Shown here: positions 22,928 to 27,643 of the stretch, one piece after another
Numbering within the stretch: the first letter of the stretch is position 1
How the letters are laid out: each line of letters starts with the position of its first letter
IMG/VR virus record: IMGVR_UViG_3300032322_000898
Span: 1 to 27,643 of that record
DNA: 27,643 bases
From: a virus
Reading direction: 5' to 3' (one strand)
Made by a program: the position numbers and the translations under genes
Notes under the pieces: generated by a model
Seen by the model: only the letters and a program-made list of their open reading frames with translations
Database searches by the model: none
Told to the model about the DNA's origin: nothing

Positions 22928-23560
22928 CTAAAGAAAAATAGGTTGTCGTGGTGGTTTGGTGCTGGATGGCACGATCTGTCCCCAAAGTTTGGCTGCGTTT
23001 GCACGCGCTGGCTCTGGCCACTTGATAGGTTCTGCGCTGGGTTCTAGGCGTTCGCCCAAGGCTTTGCGTGTCTTGAGGTCATCAAGTACGTCGTGCAGCA
23101 GATCAATGGCCGCGTTGCAGAAAGTGATCGTGTTCGGGTCGTCGTTGTCCTGTGCATACTTGCGCTGGCGTTTGATCATACGCATTTCGTGCCTGACATA
23201 CGACACCCACGCATCCCAGTCTTGCAGACGCGGGCGCTCCCATCGCTTTGAGGAGGCATCACTACACTTCTTGGACTTGCGTTTGACTTTCTGTTCAGTC
23301 AGCCGTTGGGCGTACCCCGGACTAATGTCTCCAGTCTCGACTAGGTTGTTAAGCTCTGGGATGGTTAGCTTTGACAGTTTGCGTTCGGCTGGGTGCCTAC
23401 AGTCTTTGCAGTAGTGGCTGCGAAACGACACCGGATGCGCACCTGAGTAGCCTCTAGCGATAGCTTGGTTTCTCGAAATTAAGTAGCGAAACAGGTGTGG
23501 GGGGAGGATTCGGTTGCATTTTGGGCAGTGAACAGCGTGTTTTAGGGGGGGATTTGTCAC
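22928..23560 (-). CDS. Zinc-finger-like hypothetical protein (GTG start)
   Basis: A 210-residue protein. The N-terminal part has CPKC (residues 13-16) and CKDC (about 51-54), a split zinc-binding pair (HCPKCNRILPPHLF ... HYCKDCRHP). The rest is basic and helical with a 'DWDAWVSYVRHEMRMIKRQR' stretch. Zinc ribbon plus basic helix suggests nucleic-acid binding; no named family is recognised. The GTG at 23560 is the only reasonable start in frame before an upstream stop. It lies about 24 nt downstream of a strong promoter's expected transcription start, and the next gene's promoter overlaps its end. Confidence 0.7.
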   Translation of the reverse strand: MTNPPLKHAVHCPKCNRILPPHLFRYLISRNQAIARGYSGAHPVSFRSHYCKDCRHPAERKLSKLTIPELNNLVETGDISPGYAQRLTEQKVKRKSKKCSDASSKRWERPRLQDWDAWVSYVRHEMRMIKRQRKYAQDNDDPNTITFCNAAIDLLHDVLDDLKTRKALGERLEPSAEPIKWPEPARANAAKLWGQIVPSSTKPPRQPIFL

Positions 23561-23589
23561 AGTTTGTCCGGCTCCGAGAGAATTTGGCC

Positions 23590-23618
23590 ATTATGTCATC
23601 GGGTACGGACGCTGGCAA
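23590..23618 (-). promoter_or_regulatory. Sigma70 promoter upstream of the zinc-finger gene
   Basis: On the minus strand TTGCCA (23618-23613) and CATAAT (23595-23590) are separated by 17 bp. Both boxes match consensus in 5 of 6 positions, the best sigma70 promoter in the window, and a start site near 23583 would leave a 22-25-nt leader before the GTG at 23560. Confidence 0.7.
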
Positions 23619-23724
23619 GCCCTTATGTGGCTTGGTCTGGAGGGGTGAAGTCCGGTACGCACCCAGAAAAAACGCGCGGATGAACGCCGGCAAGAAGAAA
23701 AAAGGAAGGAAGCGTCCAAGAGTC

Positions 23725-23773
23725 CTTGTGTATGTATATATATGGGATATAGATATAGATATATATATGTAGG
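23725..23773. other. AT-rich dinucleotide tract in the 23.56-24.13 kb gap
   Basis: A stretch of alternating TA with two 'gatata' repeats, standing out in otherwise GC-rich DNA. Such tracts melt easily and often mark promoters or replication origins. No gene is convincing across 23561-24130, a 570-base gap holding this tract, the promoter at 23590-23618, and the repeats and terminators listed next. Confidence 0.4.
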
Positions 23774-23837
23774 TGCGCGCCGGACTTTTACTCTTGGCGC
23801 TAGGATTGGCGCGGGTTAGAGAGCGTCCGTAAGGGTG

Positions 23838-23884
23838 GACAAAGTGTCACAAATTAAGACGTTGTATAAAAACAACACTTTGTC
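23838..23884. repeat. 10-bp inverted repeat flanking an AT-rich loop
   Basis: gacaaagtgt (23838-23847) and acactttgtc (23875-23884) are perfect inverted copies around a 27-nt loop. The loop ends in a smaller hairpin: gttgt and acaac (23861-23876). This could be an operator, an attenuator or an origin element. The right arm runs into ctttgtctaat, which recurs at 27416. Confidence 0.5.
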
Positions 23885-23900
23885 TAATCTTTTACTCCTT

Positions 23901-24024
23901 AACGCGCCTGCATCCCCCACGGTCGCCACTTCACCGGCAATAATTGCCGGACACTTATTGGCAACGCGCCTGCATCCCCCACGGTCGCCCTATTGGCAAC
24001 GCGCCTGCATCCCCGACGGGCGCC
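23901..24024. repeat. Three copies of a 27-bp GC-rich repeat
   Basis: Copies start at 23901, 23963 and 23998 (62 and 35 bp apart). Copies 1 and 2 are identical over 27 bp, and copy 3 has two changes. The core is gcgcctgcatccccc followed by acggtcgcc. Copies 2 and 3 are also preceded by tattggc. Iteron-like spacing is irregular, so origin, packaging and recombination roles are all possible. Confidence 0.6.
23934..23950. repeat. 17-bp near-perfect palindrome between repeat copies 1 and 2
   Basis: ccggcaat and attgccgg surround a single central base. Related CCGGCA...TGCCGG hairpins recur in the right-hand gap at 26979, 27012 and 27237. A role as a protein-binding site or structured RNA is possible; no protein is known. 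Confidence 0.5.
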
Positions 24025-24039
24025 CCTACCCGAGGCCAC

Positions 24040-24061
24040 AAAAAAGGCCCCGAAGGGGGCC
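24040..24061 (-). terminator. Intrinsic terminator for the early minus-strand genes (1 of 2)
   Basis: On the minus strand a 6-bp GC stem (GGCCCC/GGGGCC, 24061-24046) with a 4-base loop is followed at once by six Ts (24045-24040): a full rho-independent terminator. It lies about 70 bp below the last early gene at 24131. Confidence 0.85.
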
Positions 24062-24075
24062 GAATCAGCGGGCAC

Positions 24076-24095
24076 AAAAAAGCCCCCGAAGGGGC
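24076..24095 (-). terminator. Intrinsic terminator for the early minus-strand genes (2 of 2)
   Basis: A GGGGC/GCCCC stem (24095-24082) with a 4-base loop is followed on the minus strand by six Ts (24081-24076). Transcripts from the right meet this one first, so the pair acts in tandem to stop read-through into the replication block. Confidence 0.85.
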
Positions 24096-24105
24096 CGAAA
24101 AGGGG

Positions 24106-24123
24106 TCCGCCCCGTAGGGCGGA
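24106..24123. terminator. GC-rich hairpin beside the tandem terminators
   Basis: tccgccc and gggcgga form a 7-bp stem around cgta, 8 bp below the stop of the last early gene. No T-run follows, so it is probably an RNA 3'-end stabiliser rather than a stand-alone terminator. Confidence 0.4.
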
Positions 24124-24130
24124 TCGGGCG

Positions 24131-24292
24131 CTATAGATACCCTAGGTGGATACCCTTTTCGTCGCGGACCTCAATAACGTAGGCGATGCGCGCAGTCGAC
24201 GCACGCACCACCCGGTAGCTCCAGTCTGGGTCGTCGCGTTGCAATTGTGCCGCCAGTGTGGCGGCTTGGGCGTGGGTTGGGTGAAGCTTCAT
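24131..24292 (-). CDS. Small protein, last early gene, 53 residues
   Basis: Starts MKLHPTHAQAATLAAQLQRD and ends RDEKGIHLGYL: a helix then a beta-hairpin. I recognise the form from small phage proteins but no family. The ATG at 24292 forms an ATGA junction with the previous stop. It ends at the hairpin and tandem terminators, so it closes the early operon. Confidence 0.7.
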   Translation of the reverse strand: MKLHPTHAQAATLAAQLQRDDPDWSYRVVRASTARIAYVIEVRDEKGIHLGYL

Positions 24293-24492
24293 TGTGCGGT
24301 CTCGTTTTCAATGTAACGAAGCCAACGATTAACGTCGGCGGTGCTGATCCAGTCCCCTCGAGTCCCGTCGGATTGTGGCCCGAATTTGCTCGTTTGTAGG
24401 TGCGCGCGGAATTCGTGAATACGCTCGATTAGTCCGATTATTCGGTGATTTGCGCCGACGTTGTCGGCCTGCAATTTGAGGATGTGATTCAT
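24289..24492 (-). CDS. Conserved small phage protein, 67 residues
   Basis: Starts MNHILKLQADNVGANHRIIG; helical, with a C-terminal GTRGDWISTADVNRWLRYIE pattern. The pairing of a DNA-like 'LQ-x-N-x-x-A' opening with 'DWIxTxDV' is a recurring small phage family of unknown role. I choose the ATG at 24492 because the longer frame overlaps the neighbour gene entirely. ATGA junction with the next gene. Confidence 0.75.
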   Translation of the reverse strand: MNHILKLQADNVGANHRIIGLIERIHEFRAHLQTSKFGPQSDGTRGDWISTADVNRWLRYIENETAQ

Positions 24493-24493
24493 C

Positions 24494-25219
24494 CTAGACT
24501 CCGGTGAAGTGGCGGGATTGCGTCCCGTGCACAATGATGGCGGGCGATGCGCGCCTACTGTTTTCTCCTGCGCCGTCGCATGCTCCGCATTCAATGCATT
24601 GCAGGCGTTTCCCGGCTTCATCCGATGCGGGGCAGGCGAATTCGTTAGGCGCGAGCGCGTCGGTCTTTAGTCTGATTCGAAAGGTCCGCCATCCGCCCGC
24701 GCGGGCGTCTAGCAGTTCTGCGGGATTGTCGACACTCGCCATACATAGGCTAGCGATACCCTGAGCGAATCCGGCGCGCCATTGGTGCGAGTAACCCGTA
24801 TGACCGGCGGCTAGTTTGAGGATTGATTGCCACACTCGAGCGCGGATCATTGCCGGGTCTCCGTATGCGCCCAGGCGCACCATGCGCCCAGCGATAATGC
24901 GGCGCAATTGTGCGGGCGAAACCCGAGGGTACAGGCCGGCTTTAAGCGCACGATAAACGCTACCGATGCCGAAGTGGGTTACATAGCACGTGCGTTTGCC
25001 GGTTACTGGGTCGCGACGGTGCCGGCAGTCTCCGCAGATTGAACGGTCCGCCCCATTGGCGATTGCTTCGGATGGGTGCACGTCGGATCTGAGAATATAG
25101 GTCTGCACCATATTCCCAGTCTTACCATTGCCGCTGTGGATCACTGCGACGCCTACAATGGGCGCCCCATCGATGGGCGAGCGCCCCTCGAAAAATACGT
25201 ACCCGGTGGGTTCTTTCAT
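24494..25219 (-). CDS. Conserved phage/plasmid protein with Cys cluster (DUF7227-like)
   Basis: A 241-residue protein starting MKEPTGYVFFEGRSPIDGAP. Signature parts are NGKTGNMVQTYIL, then DRSICGDCRHRRD and KRTCYVTHFG, where C-x2-C plus a downstream CYV suggests a metal site. A second cysteine group, CIECGACDGAG, lies near the C-terminus. I recognise this as a conserved protein of phages and plasmids, from memory DUF7227-like; its function is unknown to me. Start ATG at 25219 is joined to the previous stop (ATGA). The long N-terminal extension in the raw frame is the neighbour's shadow. Confidence 0.75.
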   Translation of the reverse strand: MKEPTGYVFFEGRSPIDGAPIVGVAVIHSGNGKTGNMVQTYILRSDVHPSEAIANGADRSICGDCRHRRDPVTGKRTCYVTHFGIGSVYRALKAGLYPRVSPAQLRRIIAGRMVRLGAYGDPAMIRARVWQSILKLAAGHTGYSHQWRAGFAQGIASLCMASVDNPAELLDARAGGWRTFRIRLKTDALAPNEFACPASDEAGKRLQCIECGACDGAGENSRRASPAIIVHGTQSRHFTGV

Positions 25220-25437
25220 GCTGGCACCACCACCCAAACCACTGACCCATCGGGCAAGGTGCCGCGACAATGGTTGAAAGTCCACCCCAACTTTTCGCAC
25301 AATGCGCGCGCGGCGGTTTCGTATTCGTCCCCCTCATAGTCGAACGGCACCGTGACGCTACCTGACGACGCTGCGGCTTTAATGCGAGAACCTCGGGTGT
25401 CAGTCGGCCCGAGGTACTTTGTAACGATTGCTTGCAT
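25216..25437 (-). CDS. Small conserved phage protein, 73 residues
   Basis: Reads MQAIVTKYLGPTDTRGSRIK, then a Cys/Trp middle and VVWVVVPA end: a small beta-rich fold with a conserved 'KYLGPTxTRGSRIKA' opening found in many phages of this kind. An ATG two codons upstream (25443) is possible. I prefer 25437 because GGAG then sits 9 nt away, rather than 3 nt. ATGA junction with the next gene. Function unknown. Confidence 0.75.
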   Translation of the reverse strand: MQAIVTKYLGPTDTRGSRIKAAASSGSVTVPFDYEGDEYETAARALCEKLGWTFNHCRGTLPDGSVVWVVVPA

Positions 25438-25467
25438 GCTCATTCACTCCGGTTAAGTGCCAACATC

Positions 25468-25524
25468 GGCACAACATAGCGTCGGATGGCCGGCGCTATG
25501 TTGTGCCGCCCACTAGTGGGCGGC
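25468..25524. repeat. Two strong hairpins between genes at 25437 and 25531
   Basis: A 14-bp perfect inverted repeat, ggcacaacatagcg (25468-25481) with its complement (25494-25507) around a 12-nt loop, is followed by a 20-bp perfect palindrome centred on ctag (25505-25524). The minus-strand order is gene end, palindrome, long hairpin, Shine-Dalgarno, next gene. They probably act as transcript-processing or attenuation hairpins. There is no T-run. Confidence 0.65.
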
Positions 25525-25530
25525 GTGGGT

Positions 25531-25764
25531 TTACTTAAGCGCAGCCTTTAATTCGGCTTTGATTCGTTTCGCTACTGGCCCGCGCCATGATCCGGCGTTG
25601 CTCAAAAAGTACAAAACGATGCCGCGCGCGTCGTCATACCCGAAGCGGTCATGGATTGAGTGCATGCCGGCGAGCGCGTTCAGGTAGGGGATAGCGGCGA
25701 AGTGCGGCTTCTTCCAGTCCGCGTTAATTTCGCGGGCGATCTCGTTTAGTGGGCGGTGGTTCAT
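25531..25764 (-). CDS. Small conserved phage protein, 77 residues
   Basis: Starts MNHRPLNEIAREINADWKKP; segments PYLNALAGMHSIHDRFG and DDARGIVLYFLSNAGSWRG recall a widespread small family of temperate-phage early regions. The C-terminus is basic and helical (RIKAELKAALK). No function known. ATGA junction with the preceding gene; hairpins follow its stop. Confidence 0.75.
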   Translation of the reverse strand: MNHRPLNEIAREINADWKKPHFAAIPYLNALAGMHSIHDRFGYDDARGIVLYFLSNAGSWRGPVAKRIKAELKAALK

Positions 25765-25979
25765 GCTTGGTTCTCCATTGCGTTGAATGCGGTTTGAATA
25801 TCTGCGTGCACGGCGGCTAGGACGGCGGCACGATTGCCGCGATATCCATATTCGGTTTTGAGGATGGAATAGGACGACTTACCCGCGCGACGCATACCGG
25901 CGATTTCAAGTCTTAATCCAGTGCGCAGTGTGCACAACTTGAATAGTGCGATCTTGTTGGGGTCACTGATGGCGGTCAT
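25761..25979 (-). CDS. Small phage protein, HTH-like, 72 residues
   Basis: Starts MTAISDPNKIALFKLCTLRT; contains RLEIAGMRRAGKSSYSILKT and a helical end (AAVHADIQTAFNAMENQA). The basic 'RRAGKSSYSILKTEYGYRG' stretch resembles a helix-turn-helix of small DNA-binding proteins, but I cannot confirm it. CGGAG sits 8 nt before the ATG at 25979. Confidence 0.65.
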   Translation of the reverse strand: MTAISDPNKIALFKLCTLRTGLRLEIAGMRRAGKSSYSILKTEYGYRGNRAAVLAAVHADIQTAFNAMENQA

Positions 25980-25994
25980 GTTCTAGGCTCCGGG

Positions 25995-26201
25995 TTAGGC
26001 GATGCGCACGGCGATAATGCGACCTGAGCGCGAATAAATGATTCCGATACCGGCCCGATAGCAGCCGAGCCACCCTCTGGCTTCTCGCGTCGTGCGTGCG
26101 CGGTGCACGAATCTATCTCCGTCACCGTCAATGATGACGACACGATAGGGCGAAACTGCGCGACGGATTGCCCGTCGGATTGCGTACTTGACAGCTTTCA
26201 T
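25995..26201 (-). CDS. Small very basic phage protein, 68 residues
   Basis: Starts MKAVKYAIRRAIRRAVSPYR; Arg-rich throughout, with a beta-rich middle (VVIIDGDGDRFVHRA) and a GIGIIYSRSGRIIAVRIA end. Charge suits nucleic-acid binding; no named family. CGGAG lies 8 nt before the ATG at 26201, within one of two near-identical intergenic modules. Confidence 0.7.
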   Translation of the reverse strand: MKAVKYAIRRAIRRAVSPYRVVIIDGDGDRFVHRARTTREARGWLGCYRAGIGIIYSRSGRIIAVRIA

Positions 26202-26245
26202 GTTTGATTCTCCGGGTTAGTGCGGGCGGCGTTGCCGCCCGAGTT
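26202..26245. repeat. Intergenic module copy 1: Shine-Dalgarno box + GGGCGGC hairpin
   Basis: The module contains tccgggttag (minus: CTAACCCGGA, holding the ribosome-binding site) and the hairpin gggcggcgttgccgccc at 26224-26240. It is about 40/44 identical to the copy at 26519-26562. Each copy ends one gene and starts the next. Confidence 0.65.
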
Positions 26246-26251
26246 GGTTGG

Positions 26252-26518
26252 TTACTCTTTAGCTGCGCAACTAGCGCAATCGCACGGGATAACGTCTTGC
26301 TTGGCGGCTGCGCGAAGTTCTTTCATGGTGTCGAATCCGCGTACATGCACCACCTCACTAGTGAAGCGAAACCCGAAGGGCAGGTGGAGCATGTAGGTCT
26401 CAGGTCCGTTGAATCCGCCGCCGTCAACGTCAACGTCGCGGGCAACGTCAAGCTTGTATTTCGCGGGGCGTTTGGTCTTGGGTGCTGCGGGCGTGTCGAA
26501 TTGGATTGTCGTTTGCAT
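26252..26518 (-). CDS. Small phage protein with C-terminal Cys motif
   Basis: An 88-residue protein starting MQTTIQFDTPAAPKTKRPAK, with a beta-rich middle (TYMLHLPFGFRFTSEVVHVR) and a cysteine-rich end (CDCASCAAKE). The three closely spaced cysteines could bind a metal or anchor the protein to a partner. CGGAG 8 nt before the ATG at 26518. I know no named family. Confidence 0.65.
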   Translation of the reverse strand: MQTTIQFDTPAAPKTKRPAKYKLDVARDVDVDGGGFNGPETYMLHLPFGFRFTSEVVHVRGFDTMKELRAAAKQDVIPCDCASCAAKE

Positions 26519-26562
26519 GCTTGGTTCTCCGGGTTAGAGTGGGCGGCGTTGCCGCCCGAGTT
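26519..26562. repeat. Intergenic module copy 2: Shine-Dalgarno box + GGGCGGC hairpin
   Basis: Matches copy 1 with about 4 differences in 44; the 22-bp hairpin block (starting gggcggcgttgccgccc, 26541) is identical. Its location between the genes at 26567 and 26518 parallels copy 1. Confidence 0.65.
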
Positions 26563-26566
26563 TGGG

Positions 26567-26851
26567 TTACAAATAACAGATGCCGTCGTCAACCCAGCGC
26601 TGGGCCAGTTCGAATGCGGTTGCTTTCATGAATTTTGTTTTTGGGCCGTCGTGGCATTCGATGCGCATCGTGACGTCACCATCGTAACCACCCATCACGT
26701 GCCACAGTCTCTCGTGTTTGAATCTCGTCATCAGTGCCTTGCGTTTAGTCTCGGTGCACACAATCGAAATCTGATTCATTCCGTACTCACTGACGTAATC
26801 GAACACGGTGCTGGTAGGGGTGCGCTGCGTGATAGTGGTCTTGTATTTCAT
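26567..26851 (-). CDS. First gene of the early operon, small hypothetical protein
   Basis: A 94-residue protein starting MKYKTTITQRTPTSTVFDYV; segments SIVCTETKRKALMTRFKHER and DVTMRIECHDGPKTKFMKAT. It has mixed alpha/beta character. Not recognised. CGGAG 9 nt before the ATG at 26851. It is the promoter-proximal gene of the early minus-strand block, so it should be among the first expressed. Confidence 0.7.
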   Translation of the reverse strand: MKYKTTITQRTPTSTVFDYVSEYGMNQISIVCTETKRKALMTRFKHERLWHVMGGYDGDVTMRIECHDGPKTKFMKATAFELAQRWVDDGICYL

Positions 26852-26960
26852 TTCGTTAGACTCCGGTTAAAACAACGGCGAAGCTTGCCGCGCATAGACT
26901 TATGCATTAAATATGCCAGTCAGAAACCACCCGGAAACCCGCATGCCGCCGTGAGTGCTT
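26852..26960 (-). promoter_or_regulatory. Probable early-operon leader and promoter zone
   Basis: The AT-rich run around 26896-26925 (tatgcattaaatatgcc) lies about 50 bp above the first early start codon and is the only place here for a promoter. I could not find a clean -35/-10 pair: the best candidates are weak. A hairpin at about 26877-26892 (cggcgaagcttgccg) could sit in the leader. Confidence 0.35.
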
Positions 26961-26978
26961 CCGATTGACACCGTGACA

Positions 26979-27026
26979 CCGGCAATTCCTGCCGGCAACT
27001 AATGCATGGGGCGGCAATCTTTGCCG
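26979..27026. repeat. CCGGCA-type hairpins at the left of the divergent gap
   Basis: Hairpins ccggca-attcc-tgccgg (26979-26995) and cggcaa-tct-ttgccg (27012-27026); a third, cggca-aatcc-tgccg, is at 27237-27251. They resemble the palindrome at 23934-23950. Confidence 0.55.
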
Positions 27027-27038
27027 TGTACTCAATCC

Positions 27039-27165
27039 GCCGGCGCAGCCGGCCAATCATGCCGGCGCAGCCGGCCATGCAATCGGCGCAGCCGATGCCG
27101 GCGCAGCCGGCCATGTTCTCGATGCCGGCGCAGCCGGCCATGTTCCCGATGCCGGCGCAGCCGGC
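27039..27165. repeat. Array of GCCGGC hairpin repeats
   Basis: The 15-mer gccggcgcagccggc, itself a 6-bp stem with a 3-nt loop, occurs at 27039, 27061, 27097, 27124 and 27151; a shortened copy is at 27084. The last three are spaced at exactly 27 bp with variable ends. Each can fold on its own, giving a comb of hairpins. Confidence 0.75.
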
Positions 27166-27167
27166 CA

Positions 27168-27222
27168 TGTGCTCGCCCTGTGCTCGCCCTGTGCTCGCCC
27201 TGTGCTCGCCCTGTGCTCGCCC
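27168..27222. repeat. Five tandem copies of an 11-bp repeat
   Basis: tgtgctcgccc is repeated at 27168, 27179, 27190, 27201 and 27212 without spacers, an almost exact one-turn period of B-DNA. It immediately follows the hairpin array. Such perfect tandem DNA points to slippage or to an iteron-like protein-binding array. Confidence 0.75.
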
Positions 27223-27470
27223 CGATGCCCTCGCAGCGGCAAATCCTGCCGACCCCACCCACCCCCCACCCCCCTGTCCGAGGCTGGCGCGGTCGCGCCG
27301 CCACGAACACTGTTTGTCACCCGCTCCACCCACTTTGTAAAACCTCATACACAAAGTACCCCCCTACCAAAGCAAAACGCGCCCCCATCCCACTACTACA
27401 AAAATTTAAAAATATCTTTGTCTAATGCAACACTTGCGTATTCCCGCTGTTTATGTGTACAGTTGCAAGC
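27223..27470. other. Noncoding right part of the divergent gap
   Basis: No convincing gene in 27223-27470. It holds a C-rich run (27253-27279), an inverted repeat actttgt/acaaagt (27332-27338 and 27351-27357), an AT-rich run (27400-27416) and ctttgtctaat (27416-27426), identical to 23878-23888. The plus-strand promoter for the gene at 27471 should lie here, but I see no good consensus pair. Confidence 0.5.
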
Positions 27471-27643
27471 ATGCTGAACCACCTTGCCGACTTTGAACCC
27501 GACGTTACCGACCCCGGTGACTTTGTGCCGCTCAAAAAAGCGAAGCCCAATGAAGTGGTCTCGGCGCAGTTCGCCACGGCAGACTGGCTGGAGAAGTTGG
27601 GCGTGACGCCCGATGAAGAAATTGTTGATGGGCTAGAAGCGGC
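27471..27643 (+). CDS. Plus-strand hypothetical protein, 5' part only
   Basis: Fifty-seven codons are visible from ATG at 27471 to the window's end, no stop. It begins MLNHLADFEPDVTDPGDFVP, then a Trp-containing helix (ATADWLEKLGVTPDEEI). Acidic. I cannot assign it. It is transcribed away from the early operon, and no strong Shine-Dalgarno precedes the ATG. A downstream structural gene, such as a packaging or virion protein, is possible but not shown. Confidence 0.55.
   Translation, partial: MLNHLADFEPDVTDPGDFVPLKKAKPNEVVSAQFATADWLEKLGVTPDEEIVDGLEA

Noticed and set aside
23454-23693. Minus-strand frame starting MAKFSRSRTNCD before the zinc-finger gene
   Set aside because: It overlaps the promoter and the start of a better supported gene in another frame and has no protein-like pattern.
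23497-23772. Plus-strand open frame over the zinc-finger gene start and AT tract
   Set aside because: Its start lies antisense to a convincing gene, and its end simply translates the TA dinucleotide tract.
23835-24182. Plus-strand open frame across the repeats and terminators
   Set aside because: The product is translated repeat and terminator DNA, very rich in Pro and Arg, with no known motif and against the local direction of transcription.
27039-27165. CRISPR array
   Set aside because: Units are 15-27 bp with spacings of 15-27 bp and repetitive 'spacers'; there are no cas genes nearby. They are hairpin repeats.
27006-27425. Several plus and minus open frames over the repeat array
   Set aside because: All are periodic translations of 11- and 27-bp repeats in every frame; there is no real gene signature.

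Overview
The window looks like part of a tailed bacteriophage genome (Caudoviricetes, or a prophage of that kind). GC content is fairly high, and the small-protein families resemble those of phages infecting Burkholderiales-type hosts. That host link is an inference from remembered family resemblance only. There are no ribosomal RNA genes, no tRNAs I could recognise, no integrase and no CRISPR array.

Layout. From 1 to 7237 the plus strand carries most of one giant virion-type gene, a large polyvalent protein with a ParB-like domain, two zincin metallopeptidase motifs and a long helical C-terminal region. Its 5' end lies outside the window. From about 7.2 to 26.85 kb nearly everything is on the minus strand, read right to left as a tightly packed early/replication region. 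In transcription order this holds small early genes (26.85-24.13 kb), a pair of strong intrinsic terminators, a repeat-rich gap (24.13-23.56 kb), and a second block with its own promoters. That block encodes a zinc-finger protein, a winged-helix protein, a DUF3310 protein, a VRR-NUC nuclease, a family A DNA polymerase, a Cas4/RecB-like exonuclease and about twenty very small overlapping genes. A SNF2-type helicase, an Abc/Gam-like coiled-coil protein, a candidate single-strand DNA-binding protein, a Cro-like regulator and an AEP primase/DUF927 helicase complete it. At the far right (27471 onward) a plus-strand gene begins, so 26852-27470 is a divergent, repeat-filled control region.

How the parts work together. 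Polymerase, primase-helicase, SNF2 helicase, SSB candidate and nucleases make a phage replication and recombination set. Most neighbours overlap by 4 bp (ATGA) or 8-14 bp, which implies coupled translation. At least three sigma70-like promoters are visible (near 12.0, 22.9 and 23.6 kb).

Main discovery candidate. The DNA polymerase reading frame is interrupted in its O-helix (motif B) by a complete 290-residue intein with all the expected splicing residues. Inside the same DNA, on the same strand but in another frame, lies an open reading frame for a zinc-ribbon plus YGGRGI/LDR-N type homing-endonuclease-like protein. It sits exactly where an intein's in-frame endonuclease domain would normally be, between splicing blocks B and F. 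A strong internal Shine-Dalgarno sequence (AGGAG, 5 nt before an ATG) can start it independently. The splicing element and its presumed mobility enzyme therefore appear to be overprinted on each other rather than fused.
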